Shown in pieces: positions 63,981 to 64,000 of a stretch of 64,000 nucleotides of DNA (positions within the stretch are counted from its first letter, which is position 1; each line of letters opens with the position of its first letter). The position numbers and the translations under genes are program-made. Under the pieces are notes generated by a model, which was not told where the DNA came from, ran no database searches, and worked only from the letters and a program-made list of their open reading frames with translations. Location: NCBI GenBank assembly GCA_001898485.1, contig MKTY01000020.1, positions 1,571,203 through 1,635,202 on the forward strand. Reading direction: 5' to 3'. This stretch comes from Sphingobacteriales bacterium 46-32 (GTDB lineage Bacteria > Bacteroidota > Bacteroidia > Chitinophagales > Chitinophagaceae).

Positions 63981-64000
63981 TCCCAAAAACCTTTTCTTAA

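Noticed and set aside
1-64000. tRNA, rRNA, CRISPR arrays, transposases, integrases and attachment sites
   Set aside because: I scanned the intergenic regions and protein products and saw no cloverleaf, repeat-spacer array, transposase motif or paired terminal inverted repeats.

Overview
The window reads as chromosomal DNA of a Bacteroidota bacterium, most likely family Chitinophagaceae. The support is TAnnTTTG -7 promoter elements, SusC/SusD and FecR proteins, gldF-gldG, a MurF-Alr fusion, a eukaryote-like IleS, a zinc-less DksA-like protein and many lipoproteins with short lipoboxes. I saw no rRNA, tRNA, CRISPR array or insertion sequence.

Region 1 (1-5790) is the end of an operon: TonB-dependent receptor (cut by the window edge), DUF4876 lipoprotein, DUF6850 barrel and di-heme peroxidase, then a DUF4920 gene and a strong terminator. 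Region 2 (5800-14420) is an iron and heme uptake cluster. It holds a siderophore receptor with a PepSY reductase, an HmuR-like heme receptor with an HmuY lipoprotein, and a DUF6607 gene. The three transcription units share one promoter architecture with exactly equal spacing.

Region 3 (14530-36950) is mostly housekeeping: ileS with a DksA-like gene, acpP-fabF-rnc, methylmalonyl-CoA epimerase, a cysteine desulfurase with an A-type Fe-S carrier, gldFG, terC, murF-alr, lspA and fumC. Among them lie an ORF6N/PLD-like protein, a collagen-like lipoprotein and a proline-rich secreted protein. Region 4 (37099-47071) has a phosphatase / alpha-L-fucosidase / putative glycosidase operon, an AT-rich AAA ATPase gene, an exported isomerase-like protein and an FtsX-type ABC permease.

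Region 5 (47243-63980), all on the minus strand, is a FecR-SusC-SusD locus followed, after a 26-bp palindromic terminator, by a six-gene operon. That operon encodes a PSD1/DUF1549/DUF1553 cytochrome, a DUF1501 protein, an NHL propeller, an Fn3-associated protein, a DUF2231-cytochrome-LRR protein and a GH3 glycosidase. It resembles a polysaccharide utilization locus joined to the planctomycete-type cytochrome module. The sigma factor partner of FecR should lie just beyond the right edge.

The most notable items are the shared promoter architecture over the iron/heme cluster, the receptor/DUF4876/DUF6850/di-heme peroxidase cassette, and the SusCD-linked planctomycete-type cytochrome operon.
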